Shown piece after piece: positions 37,216 through 47,790 of a stretch of DNA of 64,000 nucleotides. This DNA comes from Lytechinus variegatus (Eukaryota > Echinodermata > Echinoidea > Temnopleuroida > Toxopneustidae). The position numbers and the translations under genes were made by a program. Each line of letters begins with the position of its first letter. Position 1 is the first letter of the stretch. The notes under the pieces are model-generated. The model was not told the DNA's origin, made no database searches, and saw nothing but the letters and a program-made list of their open reading frames with translations. The stretch is taken from contig NC_054748.1 in NCBI RefSeq assembly GCF_018143015.1, positions 10,654,967-10,718,966 on the forward strand. The letters run 5' to 3'.

Positions 37216-38196
37216 GGTTGTTCCATTACTGAAAGATGTTTCATTTTCATTTTGATTTGGTAAGCATGGAGCTCTACTCTCTGACGTTGGGCTGTTGTTT
37301 TCTAATGGGACCCTCCTTCGTTTATACACAATAATGCTCCAAATAGTGATTGTAATAATAATAGATATGGAACCCATTATCCAGTGTGCAATATACATGT
37401 TTTTGTTGCTGTTGGGGTATTTCACTGTCTCTGTTGTAACTGTATCATTTAGTACATTAGCCTCAGTGACATTAAAGTCTGGAGTTGGAGGTTCAGGAAC
37501 TGATGTTTGAAGTTCTGTAGATACTTCAGGGCAAGGATCCACCACTGCAAAGATTGTATCACTTATTGGATCCCACCCCCAATCAGTACAATTACACTTG
37601 TCCTTGATTTGATCTAGCATAGAAGAACAGCAATGGACAAAGCTATCATGCCTTGCTAATATGTTTTGTTTGAGATTCTTAGGAGTTTCTATAAGGTCAT
37701 TTCTCTTTGGTAAGCGCAGTCCTTGTTGATAGCAGTAAATACCTCCTGACAAAGTTCCCAGTAGAGCTGTACATTGCAATGATATCCATTCTTCATCTTG
37801 ATGATAATCACCTATTTCACATGAGGCCTGCCCTGGAGGATATCCAATGCGTAGACCAATTATTGGAAAGTCTGTTAGAATGATGCCATTCTTGTAAGTC
37901 GTCAAGATGTAGGTGCCTGCTTCATCTCTTGAAACTGGATCAATTGTCCATTGAACAGAACAGACTTCACTCACATTCTCAAATGCAAGTCTCTGGTTTG
38001 GTGGCATGGACATATGCTTTGGTTTCGCAGAACTGTAGCATGGAGCCCTGTTCCCATATTGTAATGTTATTGTACTGTTGCATGGGTATACAAATTCTAG
38101 CAGCACCATTTCTCCCTCTCGTGCATACATGTACATTATTTTAGCAGCACAGGAAGCTAGTGTTAGTACTAATATGAAAACAAGTGTGGCCATCAT
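37198..38196 (-). CDS. Ig5: single-pass membrane protein with two degenerate Ig-like domains
   Basis: 332 residues from the ATG at 38196, or the adjacent one at 38193; the frame reaches 38229 with a GTG. Signal peptide is about 1-19 (MATLVFILVLTLASCAA core). It has the V-like domain with the family cysteines and a DEAGTY motif, one codon (Arg) shorter after the PCNST motif than its relatives, then the second domain (CYQQG, CCSS, CNCTDW), a Thr-rich stalk, a membrane helix about 268-291 and a 41-residue tail. The leader and 5' flank are Ig2/Ig3-like (type I), while the body and tail are Ig4/Ig6-like. The tail ends TTLIRSC in the Ig7-like relic. Candidate acceptor at 38554, donor at 43306. Confidence 0.9.
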   Translation of the reverse strand: MMATLVFILVLTLASCAAKIMYMYAREGEMVLLEFVYPCNSTITLQYGNRAPCYSSAKPKHMSMPPNQRLAFENVSEVCSVQWTIDPVSRDEAGTYILTTYKNGIILTDFPIIGLRIGYPPGQASCEIGDYHQDEEWISLQCTALLGTLSGGIYCYQQGLRLPKRNDLIETPKNLKQNILARHDSFVHCCSSMLDQIKDKCNCTDWGWDPISDTIFAVVDPCPEVSTELQTSVPEPPTPDFNVTEANVLNDTVTTETVKYPNSNKNMYIAHWIMGSISIIITITIWSIIVYKRRRVPLENNSPTSESRAPCLPNQNENETSFSNGTTLIRSC

Positions 38197-38783
38197 GTGA
38201 CCAAAGAAATTGAAGTAAGCCCCAAACACAATGCTTTTAGTATTCAGATGAAGGCAGATTTGGATTCATAGTTTTTTTTTTTAATTCAAGGTTTACACAT
38301 TCTCTTGACAGTTCTGTGGATTTCTTGACAATTTTTTTTTTCTCTGAAAATGTCAACCTTGAAATAATAGAATGTGCATACACTACAAATTATACTAGAT
38401 TTTGGTAGAGATGTAGAAGAAGATATTAAAAGTCCGTATCAATATTTTTCTTGCCAAAATGATAAGTTACATTAATCCTCCAAAAAAGTCTGCTTTGTCC
38501 AGATTTAGTAGCCGCAATTCCTCTGAACTTCTACGTCTGCTGAGGAGACTTTACTGTTTGAAGAGAGACAGAGAGAGAGACAATTACAAAAAAGTAAATC
38601 ATTTTTTCATAATTATTTCATAAAGTTCACACATACTGTGGTGACATTGAATATTTGAAATTTTCTTGATTAATCAGCTCCTTTAATGTGTGTGTTTTTG
38701 TATTGAGTGTTATCAATCGGATACTATCTTGGACTGACCTTTAATGTCACCATCTAGGAGACATGACAAGGGCTTGAACCTTT
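38197..38783 (-). other. Ig5 5' flank with candidate acceptor
   Basis: Minus-strand CT-rich acceptor ending TTCAAACAG at 38554, matching Ig2 and Ig3. It is probably the end of the first intron or a 5' UTR exon. Confidence 0.45.
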
Positions 38784-39639
38784 GGCCCGAATTCACAAAG
38801 TTGGTTTCGAAAACCCACGGTTGAGTCCATGGTTTATGCAAATTTCCTGTATAAATTACACTTATTTCAGCGCGTGTATAAATCATGTCCAATGCTGATG
38901 CGCGCATTTTTCACAGAGCGCCAAATTGACGCCTGTTACCAGAGTCCACTGTTTAAAGAGTGGACTCATGAATTAAAACAGTGGACTCATGAATAAACTA
39001 GCGTACCTAACCATGGTAAGAGGCGTCAATTTAGGGTGTGTTTATGCTTCCATTGCGAGGACAGAATCAGCGATTTCAAACGTCGATTCAAAACGCCGAT
39101 TCTAAACGTGGTTCTGGAGTGCTGTTTATGCTTAATTTTTCAGAGCAAATCATGATCTCCAGCTGGCTTCGCATCGTAAAGCGAGGTCATATTGGGCGCG
39201 CCTTTTTTCGAAAGTTTTTTTTTCCGATTGTTGTTATTACGTGGAGATAACATGGAGCAATACAACTGTATTTGCCCGCGGATTTTCATCTCACCGGAAG
39301 CATGTACCAAATGACGTCATTTAAACACGTTTACGATTGTGGTTCTGTTTATACTTCCCCAGAAAGCCTGATTCTGGTCAAACAACGTTTACAAACGCAC
39401 CTTTTTGTGAGTTTATGATCGGCGTTTTGAAACAGCATTTAAATGAAAGTAAGCATGGACGCAACCGTGTTTTGGACTAATCACGTTTGGAAACGCTGAT
39501 TCTGGCCTGAAAAGTGGAAGCATAAACACGGCCATACACGCGTCCGATACGCGCTTAATTAAGCGTAATTTATACTGGAAATCATCATAAACCATGGACT
39601 CAACCGAGGGTTTCAAAACCACCTTTGTGAATTCGGGCC
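38784..39639. mobile_element. MITE family B, full copy with a nested insertion
   Basis: About 100-bp inverted arms: left GGCCCGAATTCACAAAG..., right ...CTTTGTGAATTCGGGCC. It includes the internal palindrome TTCATGAGTCCACT / AGTGGACTCATGAA. A second TIR element (39034-39543) sits inside the right half. The Ig3 unit (about 21790) is empty; the Ig2 unit has a half copy. Confidence 0.85.
39034..39543. mobile_element. TIR element H (GTGTTTATGCTTCCA ends) nested in MITE B
   Basis: GGGTGTGTTTATGCTTCCA at the left and TGGAAGCATAAACACGGCC at the right. CAGAATCAGCG and CAAACG are repeated inward in inverted order. About 510 bp, non-coding, inserted after MITE B. Confidence 0.8.
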
Positions 39640-39775
39640 TTTGACCCTCTGCACTAGTATGCAACTTATCTCATGTAGCTTGGGTTACATGTGCATTTCA
39701 GAATGCTAAGTTTTATGTTTTTAGCAAGCATTATTTATTCTTTGGTAAATTTCTTTTAGCAGGTGATACCGTGTT

Positions 39776-40231
39776 TACACATTGACTCGGCTCGGGTGTT
39801 GAATCCGTGAGCCGGGTTGAACACTGCGAAGAAGGGATCAGAGATCGCGTTTATACGTACATATAAAAAGGCGAGTTCAACACGGCTCGCGGATCTCGAA
39901 CGGAAGAAGAATTATGACGTCGCAAATTAAACGCGGGAAATTCACTGCCGGAATCGAATCTTGTCCGTGCGAACAACAACAATGCCAAAAGTGAAAACGC
40001 GCGCAGTGACCTGGTCAAGAGAGTTCGACACGGCTTTCTGTTTACACACAAAAAAAATGCCGAGTCTGACTCGGCTCGCGGGTTGAAACCTACGATTTTG
40101 GCGGATCAAAAAAGCCGTGTTCGACACGGCTCGCGGATCACACTGATCGCGTTTACACAGCATAAAATTGCCGTGTTGAGCACGGCTCGCATGTCGAACC
40201 CCCGAGCCGTGTCACTGTGTAAACACGGTAT
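39776..40231. mobile_element. TIR element I (ATACCGTGTTTACACA ends), 456 bp
   Basis: The left ATACCGTGTTTACACATTGA and the right inverse (CTGTGTAAACACGGTAT) match closely, with CGGCTCGGG/CCCGAGCCG next. The interior is rich in ACACGGCTCGCGG-type inverted units. Non-autonomous; superfamily not assigned. Confidence 0.8.
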
Positions 40232-40568
40232 GAATGATATGAAGGAATGAACGTGTGTTCCTTTAGAGATAAGAGACAGTAGTTGGAGCAAACGATTATA
40301 TCATGAGAATTTTTTTAAAATCAAGTATAATTGTCAAAATATTATCATACATCTAGATCTGGTGCATTTATATCAACTTATCTTTGTAAAATCATGAAAC
40401 CCTAGCTCAAAATTGATAATTTTGATGATCACTAACACAGAATATCATACTTTGGACAGTGTATGGATATTGCCTCGACAAATAATCGACATTTGATGGA
40501 ATTCTGTGCTTTTTTTGCTAAGTTTTCAGCATATACAGACAGACGCTTCTTTTCATTGGATTCTGTTT

Positions 40569-40652
40569 GAACCCATTGTAGGCCTATGTCCATAAAATAG
40601 ATAAGATAAATTTATCTTATCTATTTTATGGACATAGGCCTACAATGGGTTC
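40569..40652. repeat. 84-bp perfect palindrome with no spacer
   Basis: The 42-base left arm, beginning GAACCCATTGTAGGCCTATG, is followed at once by its exact inverse complement, centred between 40610 and 40611. No mismatch is seen. The paralogous Ig2 and Ig3 blocks lack it. Confidence 0.95.
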
Positions 40653-41671
40653 CTGATCAATACAAAATATCTACATGTTTTCTCTGTAAATTTTCACTAC
40701 CAAATCACTAAATTTGTTGAGAAAGTGCTAAGAAAGGACCCTTTAAAAAAAAAAACTACGCATTACATAGAGAGGGTGCTAGCTGCCAAATTCAAACACT
40801 TGTGGCAGAAAACACCAAATTTGATTTTCAAACAGCTGAAACTAAAACATACAATTACTATACTTTTGTACTCTAATTTTAGAATTTTAGATGATAGTGA
40901 AGTATAAGTCATATTACTGATCTTTTTTTTTAGTTTAGTACCATTGAAAGTTTCAGACAGGCTTTATAAGTTAGAGATTTTGATTTCTTGTACCTAACAA
41001 AATATTTTTTTCTCAATGGTAGGGTCCCCGCAAAGGGCAGGTTCCTTACAAATTGATGATGTTATTTTATAGATAAAATCATAATTTTTTATTCATAGTT
41101 TTCATGCTTACTTGATATGAGCTATATTCCATAAATAACTTACTGAACAAGTGTGTTTTCCTGTTGGCAGTTGTCCCTTGTAGAGAAGAGTGATCAATAC
41201 ATTTATCAGAAGTCTTCCTGAGTAAAGAGGGGAAAATGTTGCAATATTCAATAAATTTTCAAAATTATTTTACCCAAATCAAAACAAAATTATGTTTTTC
41301 TAGACACTTTATTATACTTAATTGAATCATTTGAAAACAAATTTCCACAATGATTGTACATTTGGGAAATTTACATACATCATAATTGTTCTAATCAGAT
41401 ATTGTAAAAAAAGTATTTTTCAGAAAATTAATAATATTTTCAAATTATTTGTTTATATGAAGGCTATCTTCTTTCATTGCTTTAAATTTAAAATGATTAT
41501 ATATTTAGGCATGATCTCTTGATTTTAGACAAACAAACTTGTTCTTGTGTACGTAGACATCTGATCCTGGAAAATGACACCCTTTTGCATGGCCCCCTTT
41601 ATCCCAATGTTCTAATGTACATCATATAGAGTTATTACATGTACTCTCCTAGAAAAAGGAGTATGACATAG
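40653..41671. repeat. Type I duplicated upstream block (Ig5 copy)
   Basis: Non-coding, homologous to 11050-12060 and 22840-24110. It contains the empty site for the pogo-like element near 41614. Confidence 0.7.
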
Positions 41672-42351
41672 ACCCCTGTTACATCTGAGAGATTCCCTAC
41701 CTCGGGCCGGCCCGGGGCCTACCTCGGGTCGGAAAGAAATCAGATGTAAACATCCCAAACCTACCTCGGGCCACCTTTTAGCGAACCTACCCGAGACCAC
41801 ATCCAGAGGTAGTCTCGGGTAGGTATCGGGCCGGCCCCGGTCCACCGATTCGTAGATGTAAACGCACACAAGCTTTCGAACCTATCTCGGTCCGTTCGCC
41901 AGCTGTCAAATTACGTCATATAGTGCGTGCTATCCCCTCCCCAGCCCCGTCGTTCTTCGAATGTTTTTGCGGCATGCGACATGTGAATTGTGATTGATAA
42001 AGTCTTTGATTTGAGTGAAAAAAAGCATTTTAAACGTATCCTTTTCAAGTCGATCATATCTTCAACGACTGCTGGGATCATCAGCATTCTTTCAGAATCT
42101 CGGGTAACTTCAATTAGCGCGCGCGAATTATTCGGAGCCTAGATCGAGAGCGCCTTTTAAAGGTGTCAGCAATCGGATGCCGCTCGAAACAGTACAGATA
42201 GGGCGAAAGGGGAGGGAATGAACACTGTGATGTAAACAGACCACATTTCGGACTCGGTCCGTTCGCGAAGCTAATCCACCAATAATCCAGTCAAGGTTGC
42301 AAGTGGACTCGGTCGGGTCTCGGGTAGGAAACTTTCAGATGTAACAGGGGT
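41672..42351. mobile_element. TIR element J (ACCCCTGTTACATCTGA ends), 680 bp, 5-bp target duplication
   Basis: ACCCCTGTTACATCTGA and TCAGATGTAACAGGGGT are perfect inverted ends. CATAG flanks both sides (41667-41671 and 42352-42356). The Ig2 unit at about 12885-12892 (GACATAGAACCTT) is the empty site, with a single CATAG. The interior is GC-rich with TACCTCGGG / CCGAGGTA-like inverted units. No transposase. Confidence 0.9.
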
Positions 42352-42511
42352 CATAGAACCTTGTGCTTTATATTTTGTTAAAATGGAGGTGTCCAATGAA
42401 AAGTAAAGCTTGTGCTTTGTGGGTTCCTTAAAAACTAATGACAGTAAAAGAATATTTATTTAACATGCGTCAAATTCCTTTCCTATTCTAATCCCAGGGG
42501 GGGGAGGGGGC

Positions 42512-42936
42512 AGTCAAATATATTGCTGTACACACACATGACAAAAAAAATGCGTTTAAAGGGGTGTTTTTTTCTCACTTTTGGACGCTGGCCACGCATG
42601 CACTCATTAAGGTATAAAAAACAGATTTGTAAGAAAAAGGGTGGCTTTGAAAGACTGGTCAATTTTCATTCGTGGGGTCAAACTTATTTAGGGTATGTTT
42701 TTTTTCCAGAGCTTTTTTTTCAAGACTAGTCAAACACGACTGTTTAGGGTATGTTTTTTCCCCAAACTTTTTCCCTGGTGTCATATTCTGCCAACAACTT
42801 CTTTAGGTGCCAACATGTGTAAATAAAGCCCAAGTACAATTTTTTAGGGGGTTATATTGCACAGAGGAAAAAACCTCGTTTAGGGGGTTGTTTGGAAATA
42901 ATTTGGTTACGCATGTGTACAGCAATATATTTGACT
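42512..42936. mobile_element. MITE family C, copy 2
   Basis: Left AGTCAAATATATTGCTGTAC, right GTACAGCAATATATTTGACT. It sits at the same relative position as 13042-13416, so it was inherited by duplication. Confidence 0.75.
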
Positions 42937-43306
42937 GCTCCCCACCCTGGCTTCTTGTAGATCACATACAGGGTGATATAAACCAGAATTATTGTACTGC
43001 TTCTAATGTTTATCTTCCTGCATCATATTAAAAAAAGGCCCTTTAGTGCCCCAAACTTTCCATACTGTATTATTGTATTGTACAGAATTGGTCAGAGCAC
43101 AGAACCAGCATACCCCCACAATACATGTTCATGGTGTACTGTGAAACCACTATGTCAGAGCAAGTATATTCCATCACACTGTAATTCTGAAATATCAAAT
43201 GAAATGTTATAAAAGAACATTGTCCCAGCTTATCAATATGCCAACTGCTACAGCAAAAAATGAAGATAGAATAAATATAGGGCCTCGAAGAGAAGAAATA
43301 GCTTAC

Positions 43307-43600
43307 CATTGACCAGGTACTGTAAATTCCTGTGATTTTCTCGTGAAATTCATGTTGTTTAAATCATTATCATGCTCATGAACAGGAACTACATGTAGCT
43401 TTAAAGGTTTAAAAAATGGCGCTGTTTACACCCCTCTTCTATGGACCCATGTCTTCACGCAATTGATCATTTGATGCGGGAGAGCCAATCATTGAATGGC
43501 ATGATGAGTATTGGGTACAAAGTCCTCATCACTGGGAATTTGCTTTTAGCCTAGGTCCTTTCAGACCCATTCAATCAAAACTATTAAGTCCTACCTTTCC
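43307..43600 (-). promoter_or_regulatory. Candidate leader exon and promoter block of Ig5
   Basis: Minus-strand CCTGGTCAATG followed by GTAAGC, with the exon end at 43307, 5.1 kb upstream of the Ig5 ATG. GAGCCAATCATTGAATGG near 43481 matches the Ig2 and Ig3 blocks; the other CCAAT box is not kept here. Confidence 0.45.
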
Positions 43601-44754
43601 ATCTCTCTACCTCTGTATCTGTCTCTCTCACCCTTTTTCCTATCTTTTCAGCTGTATCCAATCTTTGCCTACCAGTATCAAGTCAACTCCCCCAAAAATT
43701 GATTTGAATGAAAATACGTGTAGAATAATTAACTGAATACATATTTGTACTGAAGCCCTACATGTAATCTTATAAAAAAAAAATTTATGACAATGTTTGC
43801 TTTAAAAGTTGCACAAAACAATAATATTTACACAAAATTGGCACTTTGTAAATGGAGGAACCAATGATGTCACTTGCTCATTCGTTTTGTTTTTGTCAGT
43901 TTTTTTATTATTAAATACATTCTTTTCTCCAACGATGTAAACACTTTATTCAATTCAGTTCCATTAAAAATTAAATACAAAATATATAATAGAGTAATAT
44001 ATACAATGTACAACAACGATAAGGCAAGAAAGTGTAAGATAAGGGAATAAACAGATACCAAATGGCAATTAAAACATACAATATTATTTGAACTTTTAGT
44101 CAAAATATCCCTTTTATAAATAAAATAAGTCACATCAAAATTAAAGTGTAGTATAAGTATAAATGCTAGGTGCCAATGTAAAATTCAATAAATTGAGATC
44201 ATTCGATATTTATAAACTGTAGAGTTTTAAACACATTTAACCAGACAAAACCTATAGCATAAACACTCAAGGACAGTAAAATTCATAGCTTTCACACATT
44301 GTTGATTAGATATTTCAATTTCCTGCTAAAAGCATTCATTCAAGTGATATTGATCTTATTTCCATTGCAAGAAAGTTCCATACAGCTGGAGTACGGTGTA
44401 CAAAAGAGAATAGATTCAGTGCTTAGTCTTTTCTTTGTAGTGTCTTTGATATGAATGTAAATCTTGCACCTTCTTTAGACAAAAAGTTGCTGTTCGCAAA
44501 GTTGAATAGCGAGAAAAGTGAGTGTCATCGAGCTTTGAAAATCTTGGGATTCAACAGCATTTTATCAAATGAATTTGGAATGAAGTGCATTATTTATTGG
44601 GTAAGTGTCAACCAAATTCTTATGATAATTTCATGTGGTTTTTAACCCTTTAGTTTAGGATAGGTAAATATTAAGTTTCACCATCATCAATGTGAGAGCA
44701 TTGTGGATGTGATTTCATGTACAACTGAGAATGCAATGCACCCATGGGAGTTCT
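43601..44754. repeat. Duplicated 3' flank of Ig6, shortened
   Basis: Carries TATCAAGTCAACTCCCCC, one worn 216-bp unit (near 44120) and TGATTGATCTTATTTCC-type sequence. A 44451-44588 plus-strand frame ends in a donor-like GTAAGTG, but it has no recognisable domain and is not called as a gene. Confidence 0.55.
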
Positions 44755-45072
44755 AGGCATGTCTTCATGAATATTCATTAGATGGGCTGATTATGTCATA
44801 TCTCCACTCTTTTTTAAATTTTATTATATGAAATTAGGTTTATTCAAAATTTTCTACCAAGAACTAAAACAATTGGATTAACAACTGATGAATTGCATAA
44901 GTTATTTCTTGCTGCAAAATATTTCGTCATAATGAAGATACATCATTTACATTAATGTGAAAAATGAAACAATTATGATTTTATTTTCATATCATAACAT
45001 AAGAAAAGGGAAAGTGGGGATGTGACAGCATCAGCCCACCTGATGCTGTCGAATATTCATGAAGACATGCCT
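44755..45072. mobile_element. Fold-back MITE K (AGGCATGTCTTCATGAATAT ends)
   Basis: AGGCATGTCTTCATGAATAT at the left and ATATTCATGAAGACATGCCT at the right are perfect inverse copies. GATGGGCTGAT/ATCAGCCCACC and TCTCCACT/AGTGGGGA continue the pairing. Non-coding. Confidence 0.85.
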
Positions 45073-45409
45073 ATAACTGTTTCAAATCTTTAAAATTCAA
45101 TAACTTCATTTTGCTCTTTGAATTTTACTATATTTATTGTCTTCAGCCTTGAGCATCCCTTTAAGAGCAGTACGTACATGCACCTATATATTCCCAGAGA
45201 ACTGAAATGTTTACAGAAAATCATAACATTGATTGAATAGATCTAGCAAGAACAAGTGAATAATGTACAAATTAGTGTGTGTTCCTTACAGGAATGATAG
45301 GGGAAAAACCCAAGAAGGTGCATAGAGCCTCATGTTATAAAAGTAGTATATATACACAAGTTTTGTAAAAAAGAATAACCAAAAGAGCAAACAAAGATGT
45401 TGGTTTTTA

Positions 45410-45730
45410 TACCCCTTTCATAAACCCAATTGTGCAGCTAATAGCAGCATAATTTGGTCGTAAAATCAGAGGAGGACCAGAGTTGTCCGCATTATTTTGA
45501 TTCCGCAATTATCCGCATAATAGCGGCTTTGGGACCAGATTTTGACTTTATGAACGCAATTCCAAAGTAATACAAATAATTGCCATGGTGCGGTCACCCT
45601 TTTCCAACGCAACCGCATCGGAGGGGGTTGCCATGAAGATTATCCGCCTTTTTCAGGACGGGCGCTCATGAAAATAGTGCAGATTATTTTCGGAGTTTGT
45701 AAATGCAATTTCCATTGAATTATGCGCAAA
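45410..45730. mobile_element. TACCCCTTTCATA-type element L, right-truncated
   Basis: Left end TACCCCTTTCATAAACCCAA and most of the interior match the full copy at 49838-50217. The right terminus is missing where the Ig7-like relic begins. Confidence 0.75.
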
Positions 45731-45764
45731 CTTTGGATGTCCCTGTTCAGCAGTGCTCTTCTTG

Positions 45765-46205
45765 TTCTTCAGATCTGTTAGATCATGGGAAATGGCAGTT
45801 TCCAGCTGGTTATATTGAGTTGATCTTAGTTTTCCACCCTACATTTTAAAGTATGTCGCATTACAACTACAAGAAAAATGCATTTATTAAAATCAAAACT
45901 ATAACTGTTATAGCACTCAAACTAAACGAAAAATAGTGTGTTTGAATCACTCTTCATTGTTGTCACAATTGTCTTTGAATTAGATAGAATGGTACTTTTC
46001 TCAGAATCCTTCAAGTAAGTATTTTCAGTTAATTGTAGCTGTAGCTGTGAAGGTGGTGCAAGGGTCAGGTACTTTTCTTAGGGATCTCTTTTCCATTGGG
46101 TCCCATGCAAAATCTTTACACCCACACTTATCCTTTGTGAATTGCGCTAGAAAACAAAAACAGTAGACCAAACCAACTGACCTCACTAACATGACCTGAC
46201 AGGGG
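45765..46205 (-). pseudogene. Relic of an Ig7-like gene beyond Ig6 (3' half)
   Basis: Aligns along its length with Ig7 coding DNA 52905-53385: the end of the second domain, stalk, membrane helix and tail (for example TTTGAATCACTCTTCATTGT, ACAATTGTCTTTGAAT, AAAATCAAAACTATAACTGT). The frame is lost. It is longer than the relics beyond Ig4 and Ig5. The Ig6 stop codon is inside its right end. Confidence 0.8.
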
Positions 46206-47187
46206 TTGTTCCATTACTGAAAGATGTTTCATTTTCATTTTGCTTTGGTAAGCATGGATCTCTACTCTCTGATGTTGGGCTATTGTTTTCTAACAAGACC
46301 TTCCTCTGTTTATACTTAATAATGCTCCAAATAGTGATTATAATAATAGACAAGACTGATATGGAACCCACTATCCAGTGTGCTATATACATGTTTTTGT
46401 TGCTGTTGGGGTATTTCACCGCCTCTGTTGTAACTGTATCATTTGAAGCGTTAGGCTCAGTGACATTAAGGTCTGGAGTTGGAGGTTCACGAACTGATGT
46501 TTGAAGTTCTGTAGATACTTCAGGGCAAGGATCCACCACTGCAAAGATTGTATCACTTATTGGATCCCAACCCCAATCAGTACAATTACACTTGTCCTTG
46601 ATTTGCTCTAGCATAGATGAACAGCAATGGACAAAGCTATCATGCCTTGCTAATATGTTTTGCTTCAGATTCTTAGGAGTTACTATAAGATTATTCCTCT
46701 TTGGTAAGCGCAGACCTTGTTGGTAGCAGTAGATACCTCCTGGCAAAGTTCCCTGTAGAGCTGTACATTGCAAAGATATCCATTCTTCATCTTGATGATA
46801 ATCACCTATTTCACATGAGGCCTGCCCTGGAGGATATCCAATGCGTAGACCAATTATTGGATAGTCTGGTAGAATGATGCCATTCTTGTAAGCCGTCAAG
46901 ATGTAGGTGCCTGCGTCATCTCTTGAAACTGGATCAATTGTCCATTGAACGGAACAGACTTCACTGACATTCTCAAATGCAAGTCTCTGGTTTGGTGGCA
47001 TTGACATATATTTTGGTTTTGCAGAACTGTAGCACGGAGCCCTAATCCCAAATTGCAATGTTATCCTTGTACTGTTGCATGGGTATACAAACTCTAACAG
47101 CACCATTTCTCCCTCTCGTGCATACATTGTTGTAGCATTACAGACACTTATTCCTATTAGCATTCCAAATATGATGAAAGTGGTCAT
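46186..47187 (-). CDS. Ig6: single-pass membrane protein with two degenerate Ig-like domains
   Basis: 333 residues from a clear ATG at 47187. The signal peptide, about 1-18 (MTTFIIFGMLIGISVCNA), is of a different type from Ig2, Ig3 and Ig5. The V-like domain has family cysteines, an FENVSE glycosylation site and DDAGTY. The second domain has WISLQC, CYQQG, CCSS and CNCTDWGWDP. A stalk with several Asn-x-Thr sites leads to a membrane helix about 268-290 and a 43-residue basic tail ending TPVRSC, read out of the Ig7-like relic. The body is almost identical to Ig4. Candidate acceptor GTTTCAG at 47366 and leader donor at 49471. It is the most complete gene of the type II pair. Confidence 0.92.
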   Translation of the reverse strand: MTTFIIFGMLIGISVCNATTMYAREGEMVLLEFVYPCNSTRITLQFGIRAPCYSSAKPKYMSMPPNQRLAFENVSEVCSVQWTIDPVSRDDAGTYILTAYKNGIILPDYPIIGLRIGYPPGQASCEIGDYHQDEEWISLQCTALQGTLPGGIYCYQQGLRLPKRNNLIVTPKNLKQNILARHDSFVHCCSSMLEQIKDKCNCTDWGWDPISDTIFAVVDPCPEVSTELQTSVREPPTPDLNVTEPNASNDTVTTEAVKYPNSNKNMYIAHWIVGSISVLSIIIITIWSIIKYKQRKVLLENNSPTSESRDPCLPKQNENETSFSNGTTPVRSC

Positions 47188-47365
47188 CTTATGGCCAAAG
47201 ATAGCGGAGTAGTGCTGTTGATGATATTTGATTACACCTTGTTGTTCCTTTATCTGTTGTCAAATTGTCACTGAAAATGTTGTTTGCACTCAAGATCGTC
47301 GAAGATGCAGTGTTGAAACTTAGAATTAACTCAATCACCGTTATTATTTTGTCAGTTCAAGAAGG
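47188..47365 (-). other. Ig6 5' flank with candidate acceptor
   Basis: Minus-strand CTCTTCTTACGTTTCAG, a good acceptor, is followed by an exon start at 47365. A second possible AG lies directly before the ATG (GGCCATAAG). Probable 5' UTR. Confidence 0.4.
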
Positions 47366-47790
47366 CTGAAACGTAAGAAGAGTGAAAATATGATTATTCC
47401 ATAATAAATCTATGTACTTTCTCATGTAGGGGTTTAAAGGGAAAGTTAACCCTGAAGAAAAGTAGGTTTTGATAAAATCAGAAAAAAATAAAGATTAATT
47501 TTTCTAAAGTTTTGATTGAAATATGTCAAAGAATAACAGAGTTATTAAAGAATTCTTTAAATTTCCGTTTTGTGACATCACAGATGAGCAGCACCTCCAT
47601 ACATTAAACAAATATATCAGGCTTCGAGAAAGTATAGTGGAATTATTTATCAGAAGTTGGTGTGGCAATTACTATTTTCCCATTTACCCTGAGGGAAGTA
47701 TAGTAGTTATGCCAGTCCACCGAAGGATTTTAATAACTCCCACTATTGCCTTCGAAGGAAACCCCTGATATGTTTGTTTTATATCTTACT
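47366..47790. other. Repeat-like intron DNA
   Basis: It begins near 47440 with AAGGGAAAGTTAACCCTGAA, the style of an echinoderm MITE end, but the opposite end was not found. No gene. Confidence 0.35.

Noticed and set aside
44451-44645. Plus-strand frame ending in GTAAGTG
   Set aside because: A donor-like end exists, but no acceptor, domain or paralogue supports an exon.
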